Of a DNA stretch of 64,000 nt, positions 11,478 to 20,300 are shown piece after piece. Both the position numbers and the translations under genes were made by a program. Position 1 is the first letter of the stretch. Every line of letters begins with the position of its first letter. The notes beneath the pieces were generated by a model. The model searched no databases. It saw nothing but the letters and a program-made list of their open reading frames with translations, and had not been told where the DNA came from. Source of the DNA: Niebla homalea (Eukaryota; Ascomycota; Lecanoromycetes; Lecanorales; Ramalinaceae); the NCBI GenBank assembly GCA_019925105.1, contig JAHGAU010000018.1, positions 434,001-498,000 of the forward strand, written 5' to 3'.

Positions 11478-12290
11478 CTAACCGCTTGCGTCTCCGGCTG
11501 ACTTCGGCGGTGGCGGCCATACATTCTTCGTCCCAGCCTGGCATAACTGGGGCCTTGGGGTTGATCTTTTTGGTCGAGTAGTCGAGGGCATGCTGGATTG
11601 AATTGGTTCGTCGATGTTCCGTCGGTTGAAGGGTGTTATCTCTTCTTCGGGTATGGATATGTCGACCTCCAGTTCCACCGGAAAGGGATCCGATCCGTGG
11701 TCAAGGTCTCTTCTGAGCCAGCAACCCATCACCCTCTCGGTTAGCCCGGGTGTGGTGAAGGCCAAGTCGATTGTGCTCTCGCTCCCCGAGTGTTGGCGGG
11801 TGATGCTACCTCTCGGGAGGTGTTGTGTAAGCCCAAACGCGTCTATGGTCGCCAGGAGTGATTGTACCAATTGTTTCTCGGTTTGGTTAGTGCCGGTCCC
11901 AGCGCGTGGGCCGCCCCATTGTGGATGTGGTGTGTTTGAAGTCCCCTATGAAGATAGTTTCGTGGTGGTGATCCGGCCGCTGGTGCACCTCCAGGGCCTG
12001 CTTCATGGTGTCTATTGCAAGTCTTTCGCCGACATTGTCTGGCTGATTGTATATGTTCATGATGCGTATGCTGCTAGTCCTTAGGGGGTCAGCGTCGTCA
12101 ATGGTAATGTCGCAGAGGATGGGTATCTTGTGTCATGAAGCCCATGGGCCAGCTCACGCTGACCCGGGGCACTCTTCTGTGCACAAACATGCATACTCGT
12201 GTCTTGCCATGGGGGGCCTTCAGGGGGGTTTGGAATGCGACGCGATATGGTCATGTTGATTTTTCGGGTCTTCAGGGGTGAAAACCACTT
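11478..12290 (-). pseudogene. LINE-1 APE endonuclease domain, N-terminally truncated
   Basis: The minus strand shows IRIMNIYNQPDN, then IFIGDFKHTT (family GDFN.HHP) near 11,940, then GSESTIDLAFTTPGL and RRDLDHGSDPFPVE in the frame 11,478-11,870. These are the C-terminal half of the LINE endonuclease that nicks target DNA. The catalytic Asn of GDFN reads Lys, and the His pair after it is altered. Upstream, HGKTRVCMFVHRRVPRVSV is in yet another frame near 12,160-12,230; homology is lost beyond about 12,290. Confidence 0.8.
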
Positions 12291-13149
12291 TTTGAAACGG
12301 CGACATCTTCAGCGACGCGTCAAAACGTTATAATCGGTATCAAAAGGTAGCTGATGATGTCTATTATAACTTGGCGATGCTTTGATGCGTGTATTTGGAG
12401 TCTATCGTGGGTGAATCAAGTGTAGGGGGTACCCTGACCAAATGTGTCAAGGTTTCGGTGGTAGTAGGGATCCTCCTCCATTGCAGACTGCAGTGAGCTC
12501 CCCTTCAAGGTAACGGGTATTTTTGAGCATTGAGTGGTATATCTCAGTATAACCCCACCTCCCCCCCCCCACCTCTCCCCACCTCTCCAATTTCTCCTCA
12601 CTTCCAGGGTTCCCTTCCTATGCCTCTCCCATTTCCACCATTTCATTATTATTATTACTTTATCAGAAATACATTCCGGATCATCCTTCCTCGTTGAAGC
12701 AATGAGGGCCGAAGACAGTGAGCACAACGGAAATAGCGAGGGGGGCAAGTGGCCTATAAGAACGGGCTTGTACACAAAGGGTTTGCAAGGAAGGCAAGGT
12801 GTAGCGGGGTGACAGCGAGGTCCTACAGCGGCCATGCAGTCCTCAAGAGCGGCGACGTGGTATTCATGAATTGTGTATAGCTCCACGGATCAGACACCTG
12901 ATTTGAGAAGACTGTCTCATTCATGAGTGAGCATAGCTGATTTGTCTGTCAATCCGGAACGTCCGATTTACGAGTTGCAGATCTTTATGCCTAAAAGACG
13001 TGACACCTGAGATTATTGAAAATCAGTCTTTCAAGCAATGAACGAGTCGACACTCTGCTTTGCTTACCCAAGATAGATTTCAAATCAGTCACATCGGGCC
13101 TCTGCTCCTACCCCACTTCCTTGAGGACCACCCGCGCACAATCCTGGCT
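12291..13149. other. intergenic region between LINE-1 and the 3' end of gene B
   Basis: No gene supported. It holds a C-rich low-complexity stretch at about 12,550-12,600 and the near-palindrome CTCATTCATGAGTGAG at 12,916-12,931, one base different from the perfect palindrome at 6,961. ATTCATGAATTGTGTATAG lies about 50 bases upstream of it. Open frames here (12,416-12,886 minus; 12,534-12,812 plus) are low-complexity or lack codon structure. Confidence 0.5.
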
Positions 13150-14856
13150 TCAATCTGTTCTTTTTGACGAAATCGTTGCGAACGGTAAGGCGGCAAAATC
13201 GCGATAGACCGCAGCTTCCTCATGGAAGGCCTTTTCTTCCAGAAAGCTGGCCATTGCCGCCTTGTTGATGAGGTGGTGGTGGTTGAACTCTCGTCTCACC
13301 GCCGCCATCGAACCTCTCCACGACAGGAAGGGAATCCCGATTGACCGTTCCAGCAAGTCCTCATCTATTTGAGAGAAATCGCGAGATATTTGCCAGATGT
13401 CACAGTTGAAGCGCCAGATACCTGTCTCGATATTTACATGTGTCGAGTGGCGACAGAACTTGGCAGTCGCGGCTCTGAAGTGGTCGATTTGGGTGGCGTC
13501 AATGAGTCGGAGATTGTATTCGTAGAATCGAGCGGACTCACCAGAGTCGACCCGACGACGTTGCAGATGGGCTGGGATTTTGGATACGTCCGCCTCGGCA
13601 AGCCATACCAAGGGAGCCAGTGTCTCTTGCAGAGCTGTTGGGACCCTGATTAGACCCTCTGGCCTCCATTCCGAGGGGCGGATTGCGGCCAGGCTTTCCT
13701 CGAAGAGCGTGCCTTCGAGTCTGAGCTGCCGGGCACTGTTCTGGTGCAGCTCCAAAAGCCGACTCAAGATTCCAAGTGTCTCTCTAGCATCTTGCAAAGT
13801 CCGTTTCCGCTCCATCTCGGACTTATCTAGCTTTTCGGGCCAGAAGAGCTGCGATCGGTTGCTCGTCAGCTGTCTTCGCTCGCTTTCCTTCTCGGCGATC
13901 AAGTCGCCAGCCTTTTTCACTTTGATTTTATATGCGTTTTGATCAGACTCGGTTAAGATAGCTCTCTCAAGTGCCTCTAGCATCTTCTTGGCGCCTTGTA
14001 TGCTCCTGCGTTGGCACAGCGCCATACAAGCGCGCACCTGATGCTCGGCATCATGAGGTTCTGCCCTTGGAAGGTAAAGCAGCTCCACGTCCGTTAGTCG
14101 GCTGATAGCGACTAGTTGGTTGTAGAGTGGTCTTAGGATCCATCTCGAGATCCAAGATGGCGCCTTTTCTACAGGACTTCGCTGGGATTGAATGATAGCC
14201 AATTTCTTCAAAGTCAGATCGAATTGCTGGTTAATATGGTCCCGTTGGACCGTAAACTCCTCCATAGAGCCAGCAAGAGACGGGAACAAGGCGTCCGTGG
14301 CACTCTGAACTGCGTCTGTAGGCAGCAATTAGGATCGGGGTTAAAATCATTGTCCGGTTCGTTGGAAGATCGAAAGGAGAAACCTACAGAGTGCATGGGA
14401 AACCGATCCGTTTTCGCAGTCGGTGAAGTCAAAACTCCGGTCGCGGGCCTCTTGGAGGTCGCTCAGGAGAGGCACAACGGCGGTGGGCCAGACCATCAAA
14501 GTCTTTATATGAGGTTTGAGATTCTGTCCAGGGTCAAGAGTCTCAAGCACGGTGCGATTGTAGACCTCATAGTGCCAGGAAGGGCCAGGCATCTTCGTCC
14601 ACGCATGACCGGCATAGCTGGCATCCTCCCCGCACAGATATCGAAGGGAGACCTCCGGGTCGAGCCAGGAGTTGAAGGCCTGGTATAGCAGGCATATACA
14701 GAAAAAGCAGGGCAGCAGAACGACCAAGAAAAACCATCCCTTCTTGGCCTTGATTTCCAGCAATGTGCTGTGCACCAGGGAGACCAGATATTGATGCTGA
14801 GCCCTCCTTTGTTCTTGCTGGTTTGCCCGTCTTAGGCCGAAGGTTTCGAGAGTCAT
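13150..14856 (-). CDS. Gene B: unknown 544-residue single-pass membrane protein with coiled-coil region
   Basis: Two exons, 14,856-14,388 and 14,315-13,150, join through a canonical intron into a 544-residue product. The ATG has an A-rich preceding context. The N-terminal ~40 residues are charged and Gln-rich. One strong hydrophobic helix (residues ~41-60, WFFLVVLLPCFFCICLLYQA) follows without a cleavable signal, suggesting a type II or tail-out membrane protein. The region after the helix has Cys, Trp and Tyr and could be extracytosolic. Residues ~280-400 are rich in Lys/Glu/Leu with helical spacing (AGDLIAEKESERRQL, then RSQLFWPEKL and a Leu-rich stretch), suggesting a coiled coil. I do not recognise a family. 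Gene D has the same build, including an FW followed by a charged helix. Codon use is GC-balanced with no RIP-type stops. Confidence 0.75.
14316..14387 (-). other. intron of gene B
   Basis: 72-nt intron on the minus strand: GTAGGT donor at 14,387, CCTAAT branch site, CTACAG acceptor ending at 14,316. It splits a codon after its first base and bridges the stop at the end of the first open frame. Confidence 0.85.
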
Positions 14857-15526
14857 TTTTTTTCTTCTTTTTGGGACAGCAATGACGGGTCTGAAGTAGG
14901 AAATACAAGAAACTCCCTTGTTGAGACCGTCAGCGAATGCAAGTTGGAGTATGAGTTGGTCGACATCGTAGGCGAAAGACGGTCTTTTGTTGGAATTCCT
15001 ACGGGAGCGCTAAACCTAATCGGGTAACAGGCGAATGACAATTTTGCAACGGTTTTCACATGTTTTTGAATCCTTCCACCCTGCCTAGTCTCTTCTTAGG
15101 CTCGCTGTTTACATGTCCAGAATTGGTGTTGGGGTCATGAATATCCCATATCCCAGATCCCCTATCCCCTATCCCGCTATCCCCACCCTTGCTTCTGCTT
15201 CGGATCACAATCTCAGGGACTCACGATTCGGAGGCCTTATTGGATGAGACTGGAAATAAACATCCCATCATATTGGACATACCGCGCCATCATCCAAGTC
15301 CATCTCCTTCTCTCTCTCTCATTGCAGTCGGCGATCGCCAGGGTGAAAAAAGGCGGGACAATTGCTGGATGCTTTACCCTCTTCTTGCGTAGTGGGATAT
15401 CGGCCTGTGGTCTTCTTCCTGGGTACGTCCCCCCTTCTGTCACGCTCCATCCATTCATCTCAGCGTGGCGTCCGTCCATCTAGGATTGGATACGATCATC
15501 GGTGGTGATTCGTGCCATTATCTTGG
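14857..15526. other. upstream region of gene B / downstream of gene C
   Basis: No gene supported. It contains a homopolymer-rich leader just upstream of the gene B ATG and a short CCCCTAT-type repeat at about 15,155-15,183. It should hold the gene B promoter, but no element is recognisable. Confidence 0.5.
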
Positions 15527-16204
15527 TCACTGCCTCTTTTCCGAAGTCGCACTACAGCGTTCATGCCTCATCGATCTCCTCGGTGTACATCTGAGAGATT
15601 TGGTGCTTGTACGTGTGTTCATGTATGGTTTCTTCTGAAGCGCTGGTCCGTCAGAGATGTGACTCCTCTTGTCGGGAGCGTCATTGTCAGGATTGGATTC
15701 AGAATTCACTGCCGTCGCACCATCATACGTAGATGCACCGCTTGATGACTTGGTCGGATTTGTATCGACCGGGTCTGTCTCTTCGCCTGCCGGTTGCTGT
15801 TGCTGCTGCCGCTGCCCACCCACCATATTTCCCATTTTCCCCCAAACCCATCGAAAGCATTGGATCGACAACCACAACCCGGCCACTATTAGAATAGAAA
15901 AGAGAATGCTCTTGAGCCATGGTAGAGTATGCGAGGTGATGGCCAAAATGAGGTCTTTGAACCTCGTCTTGGCTTCTGTATAATGAGGACAGATTCGAGA
16001 AACGTCTTCGCATACATCTTTGAAAGTCCTTCTCTGAAACCTACTGAAGGGATTACCGTCCCTGTTCCGATATCTGTCAACTCCAATCTTGCACTGTGTG
16101 AGAACCCGGCAGGCGCTGTCGGGGGTGATGGTGAAATTCTCCTCAAGATCATTCGAGGCAGCGTAAGCGATGATGGCACGCAAGTCAGCAGGGTCAAGCG
16201 CCAT
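15527..16204 (-). CDS. Gene C: unknown 225-residue single-pass membrane protein
   Basis: Single-exon frame from an ATG at 16,204 with an in-frame TAG a few codons upstream. The first ~90 residues form a compact-looking domain with four Cys (about 32, 38, 65, 72), acidic and aromatic residues and no signal peptide. A transmembrane helix lies at about 95-117 (ILFSILIVAGLWLSI) with Arg/Lys just after it. The last ~95 residues are low complexity (poly-Gln, Ser/Thr/Asp, then basic) and probably disordered. No family recognised. It could start further upstream through an extra exon: a CGTAG acceptor-like site lies just before the ATG. It sits between genes B and D on the same strand, but the gaps are too large for shared transcription. 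Confidence 0.65.
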   Translation of the reverse strand: MALDPADLRAIIAYAASNDLEENFTITPDSACRVLTQCKIGVDRYRNRDGNPFSRFQRRTFKDVCEDVSRICPHYTEAKTRFKDLILAITSHTLPWLKSILFSILIVAGLWLSIQCFRWVWGKMGNMVGGQRQQQQQPAGEETDPVDTNPTKSSSGASTYDGATAVNSESNPDNDAPDKRSHISDGPALQKKPYMNTRTSTKSLRCTPRRSMRHERCSATSEKRQ

Positions 16205-16784
16205 TCTGATGCCTTGCTACGACCAGAGTAAAGCCGGCTAGGAGTCAAACGTGGAGCAGAAGGAAACCAATCAGGATCTGCAGAGAGTAGGTCAAGACTC
16301 CCGGATTGCGGCATCGGGTGTGTGTGTCCCACATTGACACTCCGACCGGTGTCGCTCCAAGACTCGCCACTGCCAAGCATTTCCCCTTACGTGGCTTTTT
16401 AGCTGGAGCAAGCCCGAGACCTGCGAACGCGCCGAGCTCAGGCTGGCCCGAAGGGCTGCAAACCCCAGCTTCATCTTTCACGTGGAGCGAATCGGCAGGA
16501 TGCGCACGAATCTCACTTTATGCGTGCATTAAACCCGAGTGATTGGCAAATCCGATCTGAACTGTACGTAAAAGCAAATACCACTCAACAGATTCTCTTT
16601 CTGGGTCTTATATCGCACCCAAGGCAAAGTCGATGTACTCCATCAACGTCTTCCTTCGACTAGATTATCTCCCGCCCCCTCACCCCCCGATTATTCGAAA
16701 CTGCGGTCAAGGCCAAGTTGAGATCAGACTTCGACGATGCCTTGATGTCACATTGCGCTCAAACCCTGACAAAAACTCGACGCG
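16205..16784. other. intergenic region upstream of gene C
   Basis: No supported gene. A minus-strand frame at 16,245-16,481 is open but has no codon bias or recognisable content and is most likely chance, or an unrecognised 5' exon of gene C. The region presumably contains divergent regulatory sequence for genes C and E. Confidence 0.4.
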
Positions 16785-17391
16785 ATGTTGACCTTGATTC
16801 TGGATCCTCATGTACAGGCTCTATGGCAACGTGACGCAGAAAGCGTCCTGCAAAGCCTGCAAGATCTAGAAGCAGACCTGCAATACCGGACCAAACAACC
16901 GTAAGTCTTCGTCGGAGCAGAGCAACTGGCGTTGGTCCAACGCAAAAGCCTAGGTTTGAAGGCATTAACGCTCTGATCAAGCCACTATCGAACAATCCGG
17001 TACCTTGCCAATCAAGTGACAAGAAGCCAAACACGAATGCTGCAAGTTCTACACAAGACCGTCCAAGCTCGGAGGACCAAGCACAATCTTCTCAAGAGCG
17101 CCCTTTCCGGCGTCAAGGAGCCCAAAGGACCTGCAAGCTCTGCCCATGTCCTTGAGCTTCATACCGGGCGAAGAGCATGCCGACAGCTCTCAAAACAACA
17201 GTGGCGAGCCAATCATCGATGCAGCCAGGCTGGTGGAATGGGCCTGGTGACATCATCTCGAGCGCAGCTATCACCACAAGAACGAGCTTGGGATACTATA
17301 TACTATACCTATGGATTACCGGAAAGTGGTGTCACGCGAGGCGATTGCTACGATTGACCCTGAAGTGGACGTCGAGCTTTGGCCAAAATGA
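16785..17391 (+). pseudogene. Locus E: small unknown gene, probably decayed
   Basis: Exon 1 (16,785-16,900) starts after an in-frame stop and encodes a helical segment (LQSLQDLEADLQYRTKQ). A plausible 53-nt intron (16,901-16,953) joins it to a Ser/Gln-rich hydrophilic frame that ends at TGA 17,153. From about 17,160 a different frame looks coding (GEPIIDAARLVEWAW, then ELGILYTIPMDYRKVVSRE up to a stop at 17,389) but contains one internal TGA at 17,248. So there is at least one frame change and one premature stop. Either introns are missed or the gene is dead. No family recognised. Competing frames at 17,016-17,357 and 17,177-17,404 have less natural composition. Confidence 0.45.
16901..16953 (+). 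other. probable intron of locus E
   Basis: 53-nt GTAAGT...CCTAG interval. Removal keeps an open hydrophilic frame across the junction. There is no strong branch-site consensus. Confidence 0.55.
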
Positions 17392-17946
17392 TCGAGGGCA
17401 ATAGCCATCGCGCATTTCCTCTGTGAGAAGATTGAGTGGGCATAAAAGGTAGAGGAGCGAGCCATGTCCCACGCTGGTGAAGGCTGAGAGAGCCTTCATG
17501 CAGGTTTTCGACTGGAGGAAAGTGCCAATTGATTCGCCATCATACTGAATCGTGTATAATCGACTGCCTCACTTGCTAGAATGGAGCAGAAAGTAACGAA
17601 AGTCGGAGATCAGTCGGTGCGGAAATGCGTGCGGCCGTGATTGGGAGACCTCAAGCAGCTCGAGGCACCAAGACTTATCATCTTCATATCTCCTTTTCCA
17701 TCAGCTTTTGTGCGAATGGTGGGGTAGTGTCCTGAGGGACGGGTGCGCAGTGAAGAGAGAAAGGAATCTAGTTGATGAGCTTGGTATGGATGGAGGTGGT
17801 GGTCACTTCAAAAGGTTCCAGAATTAGGAAAAGCATGCTGAAATATATCGGACGTTCTGTTTCAATGCGGACGAAAGCTGCTTGTCATCCATGCTCGTGG
17901 ACGGGTATACTGCTAAGGCTTCATTGTACACGAAGCGATGGTCTTC
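17392..17946. other. intergenic region downstream of gene D
   Basis: No gene supported. GAATCGTGTATA at about 17,549 followed by CCTCACTTGCTAGAATGG resembles the GTGTATA-plus-palindrome block at 6,944-6,976. Confidence 0.45.
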
Positions 17947-19094
17947 TCATCTTTGTTTCATGATCACCCTCAACAGCCTCCCGCTCTCAGTATGCATATG
18001 CCGAACATATGTCTCGCCAGCGCGTATCTCGATTCCATCATGCTCCAGCGCCTGATATCCTGCTTCACACATCTGAGATCTTTCAGTCGTATCTTCTTGC
18101 AACTTGCGGAAAGATTTGCCGGAATCCCAGAAATGCGTGCGGCGCTCATTCACGATGTTGGCCGCTTTGCGTTCCAGATCGGCCAAGGTGCTGGCTGCCT
18201 TATTGCGACAATTTGCATAGGCCTCCTCCAACTCGGTGTTGGCATGACTCCATTCCTCTATCGCTGTGGTTGCGTTTGAAGACGAATTGTGCAAGCTTTC
18301 AATACCTTCGAGAAAGCGATTCGCCAGCTCCTGACCTTGGCAGATAGCGGATCTCTGGAGTCTTGACACGGTCTCGACTTTGTCCTTTGCTTGTGAGGCA
18401 AGGTCGACATAGCGATCAATCTGACCTTCGTTTGAAACGTGTCGCTTCGTAATCTTGTACGTCGAATGCGCCGTCAGCGAGATGGGTTTCCCAAGCATCA
18501 TCACAGGACTACAAAGTCTTTGCTGCTTTGAAGCGAAAGGATCCGGGAAGATGGTAAAGATCGTGTCGAGCTTGTCGCCATCATAATAGCTCGTCATGGC
18601 GAGGAGGATGCCTAAAAGCACGATAGCGCCTAGCGTAATCAAATACTTGTGCGATGTTCCTACACAAAGCGTTGGCTGAGCTTGTGCTGACACCCGGGAG
18701 CAACCATGATTTCAAGGATACGTACCGATTCTCCACTTTGGATGTTCAAGGATTAGCTGGGGAGCTTCTTCCATCCGCGTGTCTTCATTCTGCATAATCT
18801 CTCCCTCGGAATCATGCAGATAACTATCTGCTACTCTAGAAGCATTCCTCTAAACACTTCTTAGCGGGAGCGTCTCACCCCCACGCTCTCTTCTCGAAGA
18901 CTCACGCTACGTACACCGTCCGAAAGCCCGGAGGGTAATGTGTCGAGCCAGCCATGGATATTTGCAACCTCTCTCACAGATCGTGACTGACTACTGTCGT
19001 TTTCGTTGTTCACCAAGGTGTTGTCTTCCCCCACCAAGGTATCATCGTTGTTTGATTTAACGACAGGTTCAGTCGGAGTATGAGTCCTCGACAT
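17947..19094 (-). CDS. Gene D: unknown ~347-residue single-pass membrane protein with coiled coil, three exons
   Basis: Exons 19,094-18,915, 18,849-18,726 and 18,686-17,947 join in frame to a ~347-residue product. The ATG at 19,094 opens a hydrophilic N-terminal region of about 110 residues rich in Asn, Asp, Glu and Ser. A single hydrophobic helix follows at about 116-135 (YLITLGAIVLLGILLAM). The region after it has a Pro/Cys segment and then a long amphipathic stretch (ELEEAYANCRNKAASTLADL, ERRTHFWDSGKSFRKLQ), probably a coiled coil. The third exon alone starts only with a GTG, which supports splicing. No known family. Topology, length of the post-helix region and the FW-charged-helix block resemble gene B, so a distant paralogue is possible. 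In-frame alternatives exist for the first donor (GTGAGT at 18,905). The second intron is unusually short. Confidence 0.65.
18687..18725 (-). other. intron 2 of gene D
   Basis: 39-nt GTACGT...GTCAG interval on the minus strand. It is the only acceptor nearby that keeps the frame into the transmembrane segment. It is short for a fungal intron and lacks a clear branch site. Confidence 0.5.
18850..18914 (-). other. intron 1 of gene D
   Basis: 65-nt intron, GTACGT donor at 18,914, CGCTAAG branch site, TTTAG acceptor ending at 18,850, between codons. A GTGAGT donor at 18,905 would give a 56-nt intron in the same frame. Confidence 0.7.
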
Positions 19095-19559
19095 CTCAGC
19101 GACGGCGCGTCTAGCCCGTGCGCGGAGTATGACACCGAGCTTCTTGGTGTCCTAAGCAGGCTCTCAGCTTTCACTATAGGATGGAAGGCGGTCAATGCTC
19201 ACGTCTATGGTACACACTTGAGCCATCTGCCTGAATGGCTTGGCTGTCGTGGTCGGACCAGATGTCTTTGCAGCAGCCCAGGACGATAATGATAATTGCG
19301 ATGCACTCAATGTTACGGAGCCATTGAGTCAAGGATCGAAGATGAAGATTGTAAGGTCGTCAAGTACGGAGCCTGGAGAGCGTGTCTGTTGTGATTGCAA
19401 CTTTACGCTCTAGGCATGACCTTAGGGCAATCATGCACTAGCTTGGCACTGCTTTGTTGCGGATTTGGAACCAAGTCTTGGCAAAATGCTCTGCGAATAT
19501 ATATTGACTAGTAGTCGGCCCCCCCCCCCTGCCGGGGCTGGGTGCAGAAGACATGCTTA
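19095..19559. other. upstream region of gene D and right edge of the island
   Basis: No gene seen. It probably contains the gene D promoter. A C-run (about 19,520-19,529) lies just before the minisatellite begins. Confidence 0.45.
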
Positions 19560-19868
19560 GGATTTAGATTCTTCAATGAAATTACGGTGTTTTTGGCCTA
19601 TAAATATGGGAGAATACAGGACTTAGGCAATACCTCAAACATGTGAAGAGCTTGCTTATAACTTAAGGTCTTTATCCAGATTGCGGTATTTTTGGCCTGT
19701 CCAAATAAGAGCATGCGGGGATCAAGTATATCTTCAAATGGACGGGGGTTTGCTGAAGGGCTTACTTAGCTCTCAGGATCTCCATCACAAACGCGGTGTT
19801 TTTGGCCTGTCCAAATGGGAGCATGCGGGGCTTAGGCATGGCTTCAGACCGGTGAGGAGCTTACTTAC
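19560..19868 (+). repeat. minisatellite array b, ~110-bp units, unmutated
   Basis: Three units with the core CGGTGTTTTTGGCCTGTCCAAA followed by GAGCATGCGGGG, ending in GAGCTTACTTA. Orientation is plus, opposite to array a at the other end of the gene island. Units are almost free of RIP changes, unlike array c. Confidence 0.85.
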
Positions 19869-20024
19869 GGTGATTCTCACGGTGATTCGAGTGGTGATTC
19901 GAGTGGTGATTCGAGTGGTGATTCGAGTGGTGATTCGAGTGGTGATTCGAGTGGTGATTCGAGTGGTGATTCGAGTGGTGATTCGAGTGGTGATTCGAGT
20001 GGTGATTTCAGTGGTGATTCGAAT
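19869..20024. repeat. (GGTGATTCGAGT)n 12-bp microsatellite
   Basis: About 13 tandem copies of GGTGATTCGAGT, the first and twelfth being variants. It lies between the ~110-bp units and the GTCCAAATGTCAATAAAC boundary word, exactly where array a has its 9-bp repeat. Confidence 0.95.
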
Positions 20025-20300
20025 AGGTGCAGGTCCAAATGTCAATAAACGGGCTCAGCCCTACCACGTCGCAATCGCAAAACATCATATAAATCACCAC
20101 TTTTAATACTATATTACTTATATTTGTCCTTTTTAAACCAAAAAAAAAGCTATAAATAGGTAAATATTTATTCTTAAATATTTGATTAATAGAATATAAG
20201 ATTTCGATAATTTTGGTGGATATACCCAAATATAAGAAATACGAGATTTGTAAGGTATAATTACGTAAGGACATATTCCTATTTAGGACTCTTAGTATTG
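20025..20300 (+). repeat. tail segment of the minisatellite family, copy b
   Basis: Starts with GTCCAAATGTCAATAAAC and GGCTCAGCCCTACCACGTCG, then decays into AT-rich sequence that still aligns with the tails at 44,400-44,530, 56,990-57,215 and 61,840-62,095. Shared words include GCTATAAATAG, CTTAAATATTTGATTAATAGAAT, GGATATACCCAAATATAAGAAA and CTATTTAGGACTCTTAG. RIP increases from left to right. Confidence 0.75.

Larger units (their letters stand above)
8228..12290 (-). mobile_element. LINE-1 (this window): 5'-truncated, frameshifted Tad/I-like non-LTR retrotransposon, barely RIPed
   Basis: On the minus strand, in order, are an APE-type endonuclease C-terminal part, reverse transcriptase, RNase H and a terminal CCHC zinc knuckle, as in fungal Tad/I-clade LINEs. 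ORF1 (gag-like) and the start of the endonuclease are missing, so the copy is 5'-truncated near 12,290 (uncertain by ~100 bp). At least five frameshifts split the coding region. GC content is high (clearly above 50%) and RIP-type stops are few, unlike every LINE in the AT-rich part. The 3' end is inferred at about 8,228, where the minus strand shows a run of CAA/TTAACC-type simple sequence. No target duplication was identified. Confidence 0.85.

Noticed and set aside
16245..16481. 78-codon minus-strand frame upstream of gene C
   Set aside because: No codon structure or homology; I found no splice pair that joins it convincingly to gene C.
17177..17404. Plus-strand frame with a hydrophobic stretch
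   Set aside because: Another frame of the same DNA has more natural composition; this one is Trp/Ser/Thr-rich in shadow fashion.
2484..20040. Starship-type giant element
   Set aside because: No tyrosine-recombinase captain-like gene is visible at either end of the interval, so the label is not supported.
19681..20106. Open frames on both strands through the 12-bp repeat
   Set aside because: Translation of a tandem microsatellite; no start context, no homology and the other frames are equally open.
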